Assembly (NCBI RefSeq): GCF_010500845.1
Contig: NZ_JAAAMI010000009.1
Coordinates: forward strand, 1 to 64,000
Origin: Flagellimonas sediminis
GTDB taxonomy: Bacteria > Bacteroidota > Bacteroidia > Flavobacteriales > Flavobacteriaceae
Length of the DNA: 64,000 bases
Direction: 5' to 3'
Position 1 is the first letter of the stretch. Each line of letters starts with the position of its first letter. Under the pieces are notes generated by a model that did no database searches, had not been told where the DNA came from, and worked only from the letters and a program-made list of their open reading frames with translations. Position numbers and translations under genes: made by a program. Below are positions 7,477-15,316 of this stretch, in pieces.

Positions 7477-8355
7477 TTAGTCGAAACCTATCTTTTTAAG
7501 ACCTTCGTGGCTGATCACGATCACTTCCAAAGGTTTTTTGTCCCAACTCATATCCTGTTCCACAAAATACTTTACCATCCCAGAGGTTTTCTTTTCTTTT
7601 AAAATCCTGCCAAAATCAATGGTTCCCTCTCCTACTGGTGCAAACTTGCCTTCCTCATCCATATCTTTTACGTGCCAGGACTTGAACCTACCAGGGTATT
7701 TCTCGAAGTAGGCAACAGGATCCGCTCCTGCCTTGGTTACCCAAAACAAATCCATTTGAAAATTCACGTATTTAGGATCGGTGTTCTCCAATAAATAAAC
7801 GATTGGAATTACACCCTCGGCATTTTCTTTGAATTCAAAATCATGATTGTGGTATAACAATTTTAAACCAGCTGCCTCACACTTTTTACCTATTGTTGTC
7901 AATACATTGGCAAAATCCTCCATTGTGCCTTTCATTCCCATGGTTCTTGTACCTGGGTCAAAAGTGAACATCCCCATTGGAGGCACGGGAATTGTGAAGT
8001 ATTCAAACCCTACCGCCTTAACGTCCGCAATCAATTGGTCTACATTTTCCAGGGTAACCATACCCATATGGGTACTTACTGGTTTTAAGTCCTTACTTTC
8101 CAAATAAGCCTTGAATTCTGCAGGTTCCATTCCATAGAATTTGCCTTCATTATAACCTGCAGCTTCCACATAGGCATACCCGGCTTCGGCCACCTTGTCC
8201 AAGGTGCCTTTGGCATCCTCACCCATGTTGTCCCTAACCGTATAAAGGGCCAATCCGCCAAAATTATCCTGTGCTTTACAGGAAATGGCCAAAAAGGTCA
8301 TACTTAGGGAAGAAAATACAATCAATCCCTGTTTTGCTAAAAATCTGTTCTTCAT
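7477..8355 (-). CDS. Sugar phosphate isomerase/epimerase-like lipoprotein
   Basis: A 292-residue xylose-isomerase-like TIM barrel protein (AP endonuclease 2 superfamily). It starts with a lipoprotein signal (hydrophobic run ending LAISC, lipidated Cys at about residue 26), so it would sit in the periplasm or outer membrane. Family features: GGLALYTVRD at strand 1, LKLLYHNHDFEF with metal-binding His/Glu-type residues, VNFQMDLFWV, SWHVKDMDEEGKF and VGEGTIDF near the C-terminus. The substrate is probably a keto or aldose sugar; extracytoplasmic members are common in Bacteroidota. Monocistronic. It is the first chromosomal gene beyond the element. Confidence 0.85.
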   Translation of the reverse strand: MKNRFLAKQGLIVFSSLSMTFLAISCKAQDNFGGLALYTVRDNMGEDAKGTLDKVAEAGYAYVEAAGYNEGKFYGMEPAEFKAYLESKDLKPVSTHMGMVTLENVDQLIADVKAVGFEYFTIPVPPMGMFTFDPGTRTMGMKGTMEDFANVLTTIGKKCEAAGLKLLYHNHDFEFKENAEGVIPIVYLLENTDPKYVNFQMDLFWVTKAGADPVAYFEKYPGRFKSWHVKDMDEEGKFAPVGEGTIDFGRILKEKKTSGMVKYFVEQDMSWDKKPLEVIVISHEGLKKIGFD

Positions 8356-8458
8356 TATGGTTTGTAGTTAAATTTTAGTTTAAAATGCCCTACAATATAC
8401 TGCTTTATTCACAATTTTTATCTTGATGAAACAATCCGTTCAGCCTATAACAAAAAGC

Positions 8459-8494
8459 AAAAAATCCGTTGGATATCACATCGCAACGGATTTT
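8459..8494 (-). terminator. Rho-independent terminator of the YceI/porin operon
   Basis: AAAATCCGTTG (8461-8471) pairs perfectly with CAACGGATTTT (8484-8494). On the minus strand the stem is followed by a T-rich run (ATTTTTTGCTTTTTG), giving a strong terminator 20 bases after the stop of the 8516-9115 gene. Confidence 0.85.
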
Positions 8495-8515
8495 CATATA
8501 AGAGTACCGATTATA

Positions 8516-9115
8516 TTAAATTTCGTTCATTCTAAGGGCCATATGTACCTGGATCTCATTATCCACCTTGATCATGCCCAAAACTTTTTTAGGGGGTTCC
8601 AAGCCAAAATCGGTAAGCTTTAAGGCCAAGGTTCCCTTTACACAGATACCACCCTTTTGTTCGCAGTTTAAAACGGATTCGTATTTACGTGTAACTCCGG
8701 CAATCTTGATCTCCATTCCCACCGAAATGGTCTCCTTTTCAGGTTGGGGAGGATTCACATATAAAAGTTTCAATTCCACTTCAGGATGCCTTTCAGATTG
8801 CAACAGTTCCCTAAAATCTTTGTTGATGGCCTTTCCTCCACAATCGAAACAATCATTGGCCAGTTTCAATTTGGCATTCTTGAAAAGGATGTGCTGTGCC
8901 TTTTCATCATAGATCAACCGAATGGGAAGTTCCAACTCTTGTAGATTGTATTTACAGGTAAATTGATTGACATTGGTTGTACCGGAAATGACCACTTCAC
9001 TCTCTGGGGCCACACGAACGGTTGCCTCGCGTTCCGGATCGGGATCAGTAAACCAAAGGAGCGACACTGGTAGCATCCAGAGGTATTTGGTGATGTGTGG
9101 AAGTGTGGTTAACAT
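8516..9115 (-). CDS. YceI family periplasmic protein
   Basis: YceI proteins form a lipocalin-like barrel that binds isoprenoid-type lipids in the periplasm. Recognised by the domain shape: VISGTTNVNQFTCKYN at the start, an RHPEVELKLLYV segment (cf. the usual HP.. strand), EIKIAGVTRKYE, and the C-terminal LKLTDFGLEPPKKVLGMIKVDNEIQV. The 199-residue chain has a weak N-terminal signal (a hydrophobic run around residues 10-22). Extra cysteines (CFDCGGK, CEQKGGIC) distinguish it from the paralogue at 10496-11101. Last gene of a three-gene operon with a porin. Confidence 0.85.
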   Translation of the reverse strand: MLTTLPHITKYLWMLPVSLLWFTDPDPEREATVRVAPESEVVISGTTNVNQFTCKYNLQELELPIRLIYDEKAQHILFKNAKLKLANDCFDCGGKAINKDFRELLQSERHPEVELKLLYVNPPQPEKETISVGMEIKIAGVTRKYESVLNCEQKGGICVKGTLALKLTDFGLEPPKKVLGMIKVDNEIQVHMALRMNEI

Positions 9116-9145
9116 GTCAATTAAAGATAAGGATTTTAGTTTGAA

Positions 9146-9171
9146 GACCTAGGACAAAATTGCCCTAGGTC
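9146..9171 (-). repeat. Intercistronic hairpin between porin and YceI gene
   Basis: GACCTAGG (9146-9153) and CCTAGGTC (9164-9171) form a perfect 8-bp stem. No T-run follows on the minus strand, so it may act as an RNA processing or partial attenuation site within the operon rather than a full terminator. Confidence 0.5.
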
Positions 9172-9196
9172 CTCTGTCATTAAAACCAATGGTTTT

Positions 9197-10462
9197 TTAG
9201 AAACTGATCACAGCCTCTAACAAAACCCCATTAAATTTACCATCATTAAAGATGCTTGTGTCACTATAACCATCATAGGTTTGGTTCACGTATTCAAATT
9301 TGGCAAGGATATTCTTGGTCAAGAAGGCACCGAATCCCAACTGTAGTCTGTCAATGGTAATGTCCTCCCCGGCGGCAGTTTCCGCATCAACGGTATTGTA
9401 TCTGCCGGCAAGGTAGAAGTTTTCATTGTTACCAAAACGGTAGATCAATTCCCCTGCCAATTGTGTGGCATTTCTCTTATCGGTTTCGGCATCGGCCTTA
9501 CCACTGGCAGTTTCAATGGTTCCGAAAAACTCCAATCCTTTGTATTTCAAGAAAGGGTTGATCATAAAGGAAGTGATCTCATTGGTCATTCCTGGGTCAT
9601 ATCTACCAGAACGGAAGTTGCTAGAAGTTGATGCCTCTGTATTTTCCATCACCAAATAGTACCTAGAACCTGAACGGTCTGCGCTGTATAGGTAAACCCT
9701 ACCAGATTTGCCAGTACTGTACATGGATCCTGTGATACGCAATCTGAAATCATCGTTCAATTGTTTGTCATATCCCAACTTGGCCAGGATAGAGGCTCCT
9801 GTTTGATCAGGGTTGTTCACCGCCTGGTTCAATTTGCCATTGGAAAGTCCGAACATTCCGATGAACCCATTTTTCCTGAAATACACCTCCCCGCCAACTT
9901 CTGTTGTGAAGGCATCCATGATCAGGTTACCTACAAAAGGATTGTATATGGCTTGGGCGTTATCTGTTCTTCTGAAGTGGGCATCACCATAGTTGTTTTC
10001 CATGTGCCCTACTTTTATTGTCAAATATTGCATGGCATCTTCCAAGAACCCAGGGCTAATGAAATCCAAGTTGTCCACTTGAAAATACCCCCCTTTTACG
10101 TAAGGTTCTGGGTGGTGTCTAGAGGAAAGGTAGGTTCTTAAGTGCATACGAACACCTTTGGCCAAGGCCACATCCAAATCCAAGTTGGCGGTTGCCAAGT
10201 TAAAGTTGTCCCCGATTGGGATCAACTCAACAGCTCCAGAGTTTTCATGGTCCAAAGCTTGGAACTGCAAGGTAGATGACCCACCCACTCTTACTTTGAC
10301 CCCGTCAAAGGTCAATACAGTATCTTTTGGGGCTTCAAATACATTGATGCCATTTTTATCGGGAGAACGATAATTATCCAGTTGACGATTTTGGGAAAAC
10401 CCCATAAGGCTTACCATGAACAAGGCAGAAGCCAATAATCCGTGTTTTACATATTTTCTCAT
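9197..10462 (-). CDS. Outer membrane porin-like beta-barrel protein
   Basis: A 421-residue protein with a Sec signal peptide (cleavage likely after MGFS in VSLMGFSQNRQ), many alternating amphipathic strands, Gly/aromatic-rich turns, and a C-terminal phenylalanine (LLEAVISF) typical of outer-membrane barrels. Regions such as GYFQVDNLDFISPGFLEDAMQYLTIKVGHMENNYGDAHFRRTDNA resemble the phosphate-selective porin/alginate-porin type barrels of Bacteroidota. Flanked on both sides by YceI genes in one operon, so it probably works with those lipid-binding proteins. The transported substrate is unknown. Confidence 0.75.
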   Translation of the reverse strand: MRKYVKHGLLASALFMVSLMGFSQNRQLDNYRSPDKNGINVFEAPKDTVLTFDGVKVRVGGSSTLQFQALDHENSGAVELIPIGDNFNLATANLDLDVALAKGVRMHLRTYLSSRHHPEPYVKGGYFQVDNLDFISPGFLEDAMQYLTIKVGHMENNYGDAHFRRTDNAQAIYNPFVGNLIMDAFTTEVGGEVYFRKNGFIGMFGLSNGKLNQAVNNPDQTGASILAKLGYDKQLNDDFRLRITGSMYSTGKSGRVYLYSADRSGSRYYLVMENTEASTSSNFRSGRYDPGMTNEITSFMINPFLKYKGLEFFGTIETASGKADAETDKRNATQLAGELIYRFGNNENFYLAGRYNTVDAETAAGEDITIDRLQLGFGAFLTKNILAKFEYVNQTYDGYSDTSIFNDGKFNGVLLEAVISF

Positions 10463-10495
10463 TGCTATAGATTTTTAAGTTGAGTATTTTGATTT

Positions 10496-11101
10496 TTATT
10501 TTGTCCAGATGGTGTTGTAGTGAACCTCTATTTCGTCACCGGTCTTTATGGTGCCCAACAATGCTTTGGGAGGTTCCACACCAAAATCCGTCATTTTTAA
10601 GGGCTTTTTTCCTTCGAGCTCCACCTTATCCCCATTGATGGTCAGGTTAAAGGGCAATTCCACTTTATTGGTCTTGCCAGCAATGGTCAGGTTGCCAAGG
10701 GCCACCATTTTATAACCTTTGGAGGCAGAAACCACGGGAGAAATGCTCTTCACTTCCAACATTTGGAAAGTGATCTGCTTGTGCTTGTCCGTGTTTAGGG
10801 CTTTGTAGGTGTTTTTATCCATGCCATCATGCCCGCTTTTCAAGCTTTCCACATCCACCACAAATTTTAAGGTGGATACAGAGGGAAGATCGCCCGATGC
10901 ATCAAGGACCAAGGTTCCCGATTTTTGTTCCGCCACTTCCTCCCAATCATGGAGGGTAGAGGTTCCGGTTACCGTAACCTTTCCTTCACCATTGTTGAGT
11001 TTAAAGTTTTGTGCTGCAAGTGTTAATGGAATTAGGCCAAATGTGATCCAAAGGAAGATTGCCTGTAATGTGAACTGTCTTTTTCTTATTTGAGATTCCA
11101 T
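10496..11101 (-). CDS. YceI family periplasmic protein, first gene of operon
   Basis: A 201-residue YceI-fold protein with a clear Sec signal (IPLTLAAQNF). Typical family segments are present: VTVTGTSTLHDW near the start, LKFVVDVESLKSG, an MDKNTYKALNTDKHKQITF helix-strand segment, and MTDFGVEPPKALLGTIKTGDEI at the C-terminus. This copy has the canonical HDW motif that the downstream paralogue lacks. An FNR-like palindrome lies 53 bases before its start codon, and the operon continues into the porin and second YceI gene. Likely binds a quinone/isoprenoid-like ligand; ligand identity is inferred from the family only. Confidence 0.88.
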   Translation of the reverse strand: MESQIRKRQFTLQAIFLWITFGLIPLTLAAQNFKLNNGEGKVTVTGTSTLHDWEEVAEQKSGTLVLDASGDLPSVSTLKFVVDVESLKSGHDGMDKNTYKALNTDKHKQITFQMLEVKSISPVVSASKGYKMVALGNLTIAGKTNKVELPFNLTINGDKVELEGKKPLKMTDFGVEPPKALLGTIKTGDEIEVHYNTIWTK

Positions 11102-11154
11102 AGTTTTTTGGTTTTGTATGGGACAAAGTTCTTTCAGGTTGCAAAACCAAAAGA

Positions 11155-11166
11155 TGATAAATGTCA
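11155..11166 (-). promoter_or_regulatory. FNR-like box upstream of YceI/porin operon
   Basis: TGATAAATGTCA fits TGA-N6-TCA and ends 53 bases from the YceI start codon at 11101, the same spacing as boxes in the stress island. Part of a recurring motif set described in the findings. Confidence 0.5.
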
Positions 11167-11192
11167 GTATTTTCCTAAGTATTTGATTTTAA

Positions 11193-11206
11193 GTAACCTA
11201 GGTTAC
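11193..11206. promoter_or_regulatory. 14-bp perfect palindrome in divergent ppdK/YceI region
   Basis: GTAACCTAGGTTAC is a perfect palindrome midway between two divergent transcription units. Its core ACCTAGGT is shared with the palindrome at 59010-59025. It may be an operator. The rest of the 344-base gap 11102-11445 holds two TGA-N6-TCA boxes and AT-rich DNA; no RNA gene seen. Confidence 0.5.
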
Positions 11207-11359
11207 AAAAAAGTTTTATTTTTCTGATTTTAAAAGGTTTACCGACCACTTTTGTATATATCCGCCGGGTATTTACCATCAAAATGGGTCCATGGCTTTC
11301 CATATAGAACAAATCACCTTTCTGAGGAATGTTTTAAACAAGGGATCACTCTAAAACCC

Positions 11360-11371
11360 TGATTTTTATCA
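11360..11371 (+). promoter_or_regulatory. FNR-like box upstream of ppdK
   Basis: TGATTTTTATCA is an exact TGAT-N4-ATCA palindrome, 74 bases before the ppdK start. Same form as the boxes at 46940, 50961, 54046 and 54976. Confidence 0.55.
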
Positions 11372-11445
11372 TGTTCTAGGGGCCGGTTTGCTGCTACTTT
11401 TACATACGCATTTTAGCACTTGTCAATTTCTTAATCATTATAAAG

Positions 11446-14172
11446 ATGGAAACACTTACAGCAAACCAATTAAGCGTCTATTCCTTTGGGAATAAAAAGG
11501 CCGATGGCAGTCGCGATATGAAGGAGCTATTGGGAGGAAAAGGCGCCAACTTAGCCGAAATGAGCCGAATCGGCATTCCCGTGCCTCCCGGATTTACCAT
11601 TACCACCGAAGTCTGTACACAATATAACCAAGAAGGAAAAGAGGCGGTCATTGAACGAATTGAACCCCAAGTTAGGGAAGCCATTACCCGTATTGAAGAA
11701 ACAATGGGGGCCATTTTTGGGGATGATGAAAACCCTTTATTACTTTCTGTGCGTTCAGGTGCCAGGGTTTCCATGCCTGGTATGATGGATACCGTTCTTA
11801 ACCTGGGCTTGAATGATGAATCCGTAAAAGGGGTCATCAAAATGACCGGCAACGATCGTTTTGCATGGGATTCCTACCGCCGTTTCATCCAAATGTACAG
11901 CAGTGTGGTCATGGGCCTAAAACCTGAATCCAAGGACGATCTGGATCCGTTCGAAGAAATCATGGAGCATTTGAAAGACAAGCGTCGAATAGAACATGAT
12001 ACCCAGTTCACCGTTCAGGACCTTCAAGATTTGGTATACGACTTTAAGGATATCGTTAAAAAAAGAACGGGCAAGCCTTTCCCTACCAACCCATGGGATC
12101 AACTTTGGGGTGCCGTGGCCGCTGTTTTTGATAGCTGGAACGGTGACAGGGCCATTTACTATAGAAAAATGCATGGCTACCCAGAGGATTGGGGCACCGC
12201 GGTGAACGTTCAGGCCATGGTATTCGGTAACATGGGAGAAGACTCCGGAACCGGGGTTTGCTTTACCCGGGATGCCGGAACCGGTGAAAACAAATTCAAT
12301 GGCGAATACCTCATCAATGCCCAGGGTGAAGATGTTGTGGCCGGTGTACGTACCCCACAACAAATTACCCTTTTGGGATCCCAACGCTGGGCCCAATTGG
12401 CACAGATTGAGGAAGAGGAACGTCAAGAAAAATATCCTTCCCTTGAAGAATTGATGCCCGATATCTACAAGGAACTCTTTGAATACCAAAACAAATTGGA
12501 GACCCATTATCAAGATATGCAGGACATGGAGTTTACCATTCAACAAGGTAAGCTTTGGATATTACAGACCCGTAACGGGAAACGTACCGGAGCTGCCATG
12601 GTTAAAATTGCCATGGACCTGCTCAAGGAAGGATTGATCGATGAAAAAAAGGCCCTGATGCGCATTGAGCCTAACAAACTTAACGAACTGTTACACCCCA
12701 TCTTTGATCCAGATGCCTTGGCAGATGCCGATGTGATTGCGCAAGGTCTGCCTGCCTCACCTGGGGCAGCTACCGGTCAGATCGTTTTCTTCGCCGATGA
12801 GGCAACCAAATACAAAAACAGCATTTTGGTGCGTATAGAAACTTCCCCAGAAGATGTGGAAGGGATGAACTTGGCCAGAGGTATCGTTACCGCCCGTGGC
12901 GGTATGACCTCCCACGCTGCCGTTGTGGCAAGGGGAATAGGCAAGTGTTGCGTTTCTGGTGCTGGTGCATTGAAAATCAACTATAAAACCAGAACCCTAA
13001 AAGTTGGTGACCATGAATACCACGAAGGGGATTGGATTTCCATCAACGGATCAACAGGTAACATATTGGAAGGAAAAGTTGCCACGAAAGAACCAGAATT
13101 GAGTGGCGAATTTGCAGAATTGATGAGCCTCTCCGATTCTTATGCCCAAATGGAGGTGCGTACCAATGCCGATACCCCCAAGGATGCAGAAATTGCCCGA
13201 AGCTTTGGTGCCAAAGGTATCGGGTTGACCCGTACCGAGCATATGTTCTTTGAAGTGGACCGAATCAAGGCCATGAGGGAAATGATCTTGGCGGACACCA
13301 TCAAAGGTCGTAAACAAGCCTTGAAAGATCTGTTACCCATGCAACGTGGTGACTTTGAAGGCATCTTCCGTGCCATGAAGGGTTATCCCGTAACCGTCCG
13401 TTTGTTGGATCCCCCATTGCACGAGTTTGTGCCCCACCAATTGGCCACGCAAAAAGAATTGGCCGATGACCTTCACATCTCCTTGGCTTCCGTGAAAAGT
13501 AAAGTGGCCGAGTTGGAAGAGTTCAACCCCATGTTGGGACACCGAGGATGCCGTTTGGGAAATACCTATCCTGAAATTACCGAGATGCAGACCCAGGCCA
13601 TTATCGAGGCTGCCCTTAACTTGAAAAAGGAGGGAATCGTGACCAAACCCGAAATCATGGTGCCATTGGTTGGTACCGTTGAGGAGTTTAGACAGCAAAA
13701 AGAAGTGATCGATCAAACCGCTCAAGAGGTCTTCAAAAAACGTAAGGATACCGTGGAATATTCCGTAGGTACCATGATAGAAACGCCAAGGGCCACTTTA
13801 GTGGCGGATGAAATTGCCAAAATTGCCGACTTTTTCTCCTTCGGAACCAATGACCTTACCCAAATGACCTTTGGATATTCCCGGGACGATTCAGGTAAGT
13901 TCTTGCCCATCTATTTGGAAAAAGGCATTTTAAAAGCTGATCCGTTCGAAGTTTTGGATCAAAAAGGGGTTGGACAATTGATCGAATTGGGCACTACCAG
14001 GGGTAGACAAACCCATCCCGGACTTAAAGTCGGGATCTGTGGTGAACATGGTGGCGAACCAAGTTCTGTTGGCTTCTGCCAAACTGTTGGTATGGACTAT
14101 GTGAGTTGTTCACCCTATAGAGTGCCGATCGCAAGGGTTGCAGCCGCACAAGCAGCGATTTCCAAAAACTAA
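11446..14172 (+). CDS. ppdK: Pyruvate, phosphate dikinase
   Basis: Interconverts pyruvate + ATP + phosphate and PEP + AMP + pyrophosphate, feeding gluconeogenesis or running as a PPi-dependent glycolytic step. At 908 residues it is full length. N-terminal ATP-grasp domain begins LLGGKGANLAEM; the phosphohistidine domain has GGMTSHAAVVARG with H490 as swivelling phosphocarrier; the C-terminal PEP/pyruvate barrel has the Cys motif GICGEHGGEPSSVGFC with C865. Cytoplasmic, monocistronic, followed by a strong terminator. An FNR-like box 74 bases upstream suggests control by oxygen or energy state together with the stress island. Confidence 0.98.
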   Translation: METLTANQLSVYSFGNKKADGSRDMKELLGGKGANLAEMSRIGIPVPPGFTITTEVCTQYNQEGKEAVIERIEPQVREAITRIEETMGAIFGDDENPLLLSVRSGARVSMPGMMDTVLNLGLNDESVKGVIKMTGNDRFAWDSYRRFIQMYSSVVMGLKPESKDDLDPFEEIMEHLKDKRRIEHDTQFTVQDLQDLVYDFKDIVKKRTGKPFPTNPWDQLWGAVAAVFDSWNGDRAIYYRKMHGYPEDWGTAVNVQAMVFGNMGEDSGTGVCFTRDAGTGENKFNGEYLINAQGEDVVAGVRTPQQITLLGSQRWAQLAQIEEEERQEKYPSLEELMPDIYKELFEYQNKLETHYQDMQDMEFTIQQGKLWILQTRNGKRTGAAMVKIAMDLLKEGLIDEKKALMRIEPNKLNELLHPIFDPDALADADVIAQGLPASPGAATGQIVFFADEATKYKNSILVRIETSPEDVEGMNLARGIVTARGGMTSHAAVVARGIGKCCVSGAGALKINYKTRTLKVGDHEYHEGDWISINGSTGNILEGKVATKEPELSGEFAELMSLSDSYAQMEVRTNADTPKDAEIARSFGAKGIGLTRTEHMFFEVDRIKAMREMILADTIKGRKQALKDLLPMQRGDFEGIFRAMKGYPVTVRLLDPPLHEFVPHQLATQKELADDLHISLASVKSKVAELEEFNPMLGHRGCRLGNTYPEITEMQTQAIIEAALNLKKEGIVTKPEIMVPLVGTVEEFRQQKEVIDQTAQEVFKKRKDTVEYSVGTMIETPRATLVADEIAKIADFFSFGTNDLTQMTFGYSRDDSGKFLPIYLEKGILKADPFEVLDQKGVGQLIELGTTRGRQTHPGLKVGICGEHGGEPSSVGFCQTVGMDYVSCSPYRVPIARVAAAQAAISKN

Positions 14173-14202
14173 AGCCATTACCTAACCATTCTGTTTTTTT
14201 TA

Positions 14203-14245
14203 AATCCCCGGACTTGAAAAGCCATCAAGTACCGGGGATTTTATT
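14203..14245 (+). terminator. Rho-independent terminator after ppdK
   Basis: A long near-perfect stem, AATCCCCGG-ACTTGA with TCAAGT-ACCGGGGATT, followed by TTATTT, 30 bases after the ppdK stop. Confidence 0.9.
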
Positions 14246-14286
14246 TATAAAATAGTAGCGCAATCTTCCAGTCCTTCGCTATTTTT

Positions 14287-15219
14287 TTGTCTATTTTGCA
14301 AGAGCGTTTCAACTTGCTTCCTTTGGAAAAACCCAGTAACGAACAGACCGCGATACGAACCACCTATTTCAGCATTTTTGGTAATGCCAGTCTGGCGTTG
14401 ATAAAAGGTTTGGCGGGATTCTTCGGAAATTCGTATGCCTTGATTGCGGATGCCATTGAATCCACTACCGATATTTTCTCCTCCCTTTTGGTCCTTTTCG
14501 GACTTACTTATGCCAAGAAACCTGCCGACGAAAATCATCCCTATGGCCATGGTAAGATTGAACCTCTGATTACCTTCGTGGTCGTGGCCTTTTTGGTGAC
14601 ATCAGCTACCATCATTGCGTATGAAAGCGTACTGCACATTCAAACCCCTCACAAGACCCCGGAATCTTGGACTCTATATGTTTTGGGGGCCATCATCCTT
14701 TGGAAAGAGATTTCGTTTCAGATCGTGATCCGGAAAAGTAAGCAGACCCACAGTTCTTCCCTTAAGGCCGATGCATGGCACCATCGTAGCGACGCCATCA
14801 CATCGGTTATGGCCTTCATCGGTATTTCCATTGCCCTTATTTTTGGAAAGGGCTATGAAACAGCCGACGATTGGGCGGCGCTTTTTGCCTCGGCATTTAT
14901 CCTCTATAACAGCTATTTGATTTTTAGACCTGCTTTGGGCGAAATCATGGATGAGCACCAATACGATGACCTCATTCTGGAAATACGTGAAAAAGCTCGG
15001 GAAGTCGATGGTATATTAGGTACCGAAAAATGCTTTATCCGTAAATCGGGAATGAAATACCACGTGGACCTTCATGCCATTGTGGATGGTTCCATTCCCG
15101 TGGAAAAAGGACATTGGATCGCCCATAATCTAAAAGATTATCTGCGAAAGGAAATACCCAATCTGGGGCACGTGCTCATCCATATTGAACCGGATGAGTT
15201 TACTGATAGAGTGGAGTAG
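14287..15219 (+). CDS. Cation diffusion facilitator (CDF) family metal exporter
   Basis: Exports divalent metals such as Zn, Co or Fe in exchange for protons. Six membrane helices over about residues 25-210, with the family metal sites: DAIESTTDIFSS in helix 2 and HRSDAITS in helix 5 (H-x-x-x-D pair). The conserved HPYGHGKIEPL loop precedes helix 3. Cytoplasmic C-terminal domain from about 215 (GTEKCFIRKSGMKYHVDLHAIVDG). Start is a TTG at 14287; no upstream or nearby ATG fits, so an alternative start is likely. Length 310 is normal. Monocistronic; metal specificity is not decided by sequence. Confidence 0.93.
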   Translation: MSILQERFNLLPLEKPSNEQTAIRTTYFSIFGNASLALIKGLAGFFGNSYALIADAIESTTDIFSSLLVLFGLTYAKKPADENHPYGHGKIEPLITFVVVAFLVTSATIIAYESVLHIQTPHKTPESWTLYVLGAIILWKEISFQIVIRKSKQTHSSSLKADAWHHRSDAITSVMAFIGISIALIFGKGYETADDWAALFASAFILYNSYLIFRPALGEIMDEHQYDDLILEIREKAREVDGILGTEKCFIRKSGMKYHVDLHAIVDGSIPVEKGHWIAHNLKDYLRKEIPNLGHVLIHIEPDEFTDRVE

Positions 15220-15316
15220 CGCTTCAAATCCATAATTGGGAAGTGGCAATAAATCCTTTGTTTCCATGGGTTTGTGATGGAAATGAAGTATCTTTTTCAT
15301 CTAAAATCCAACCGTC

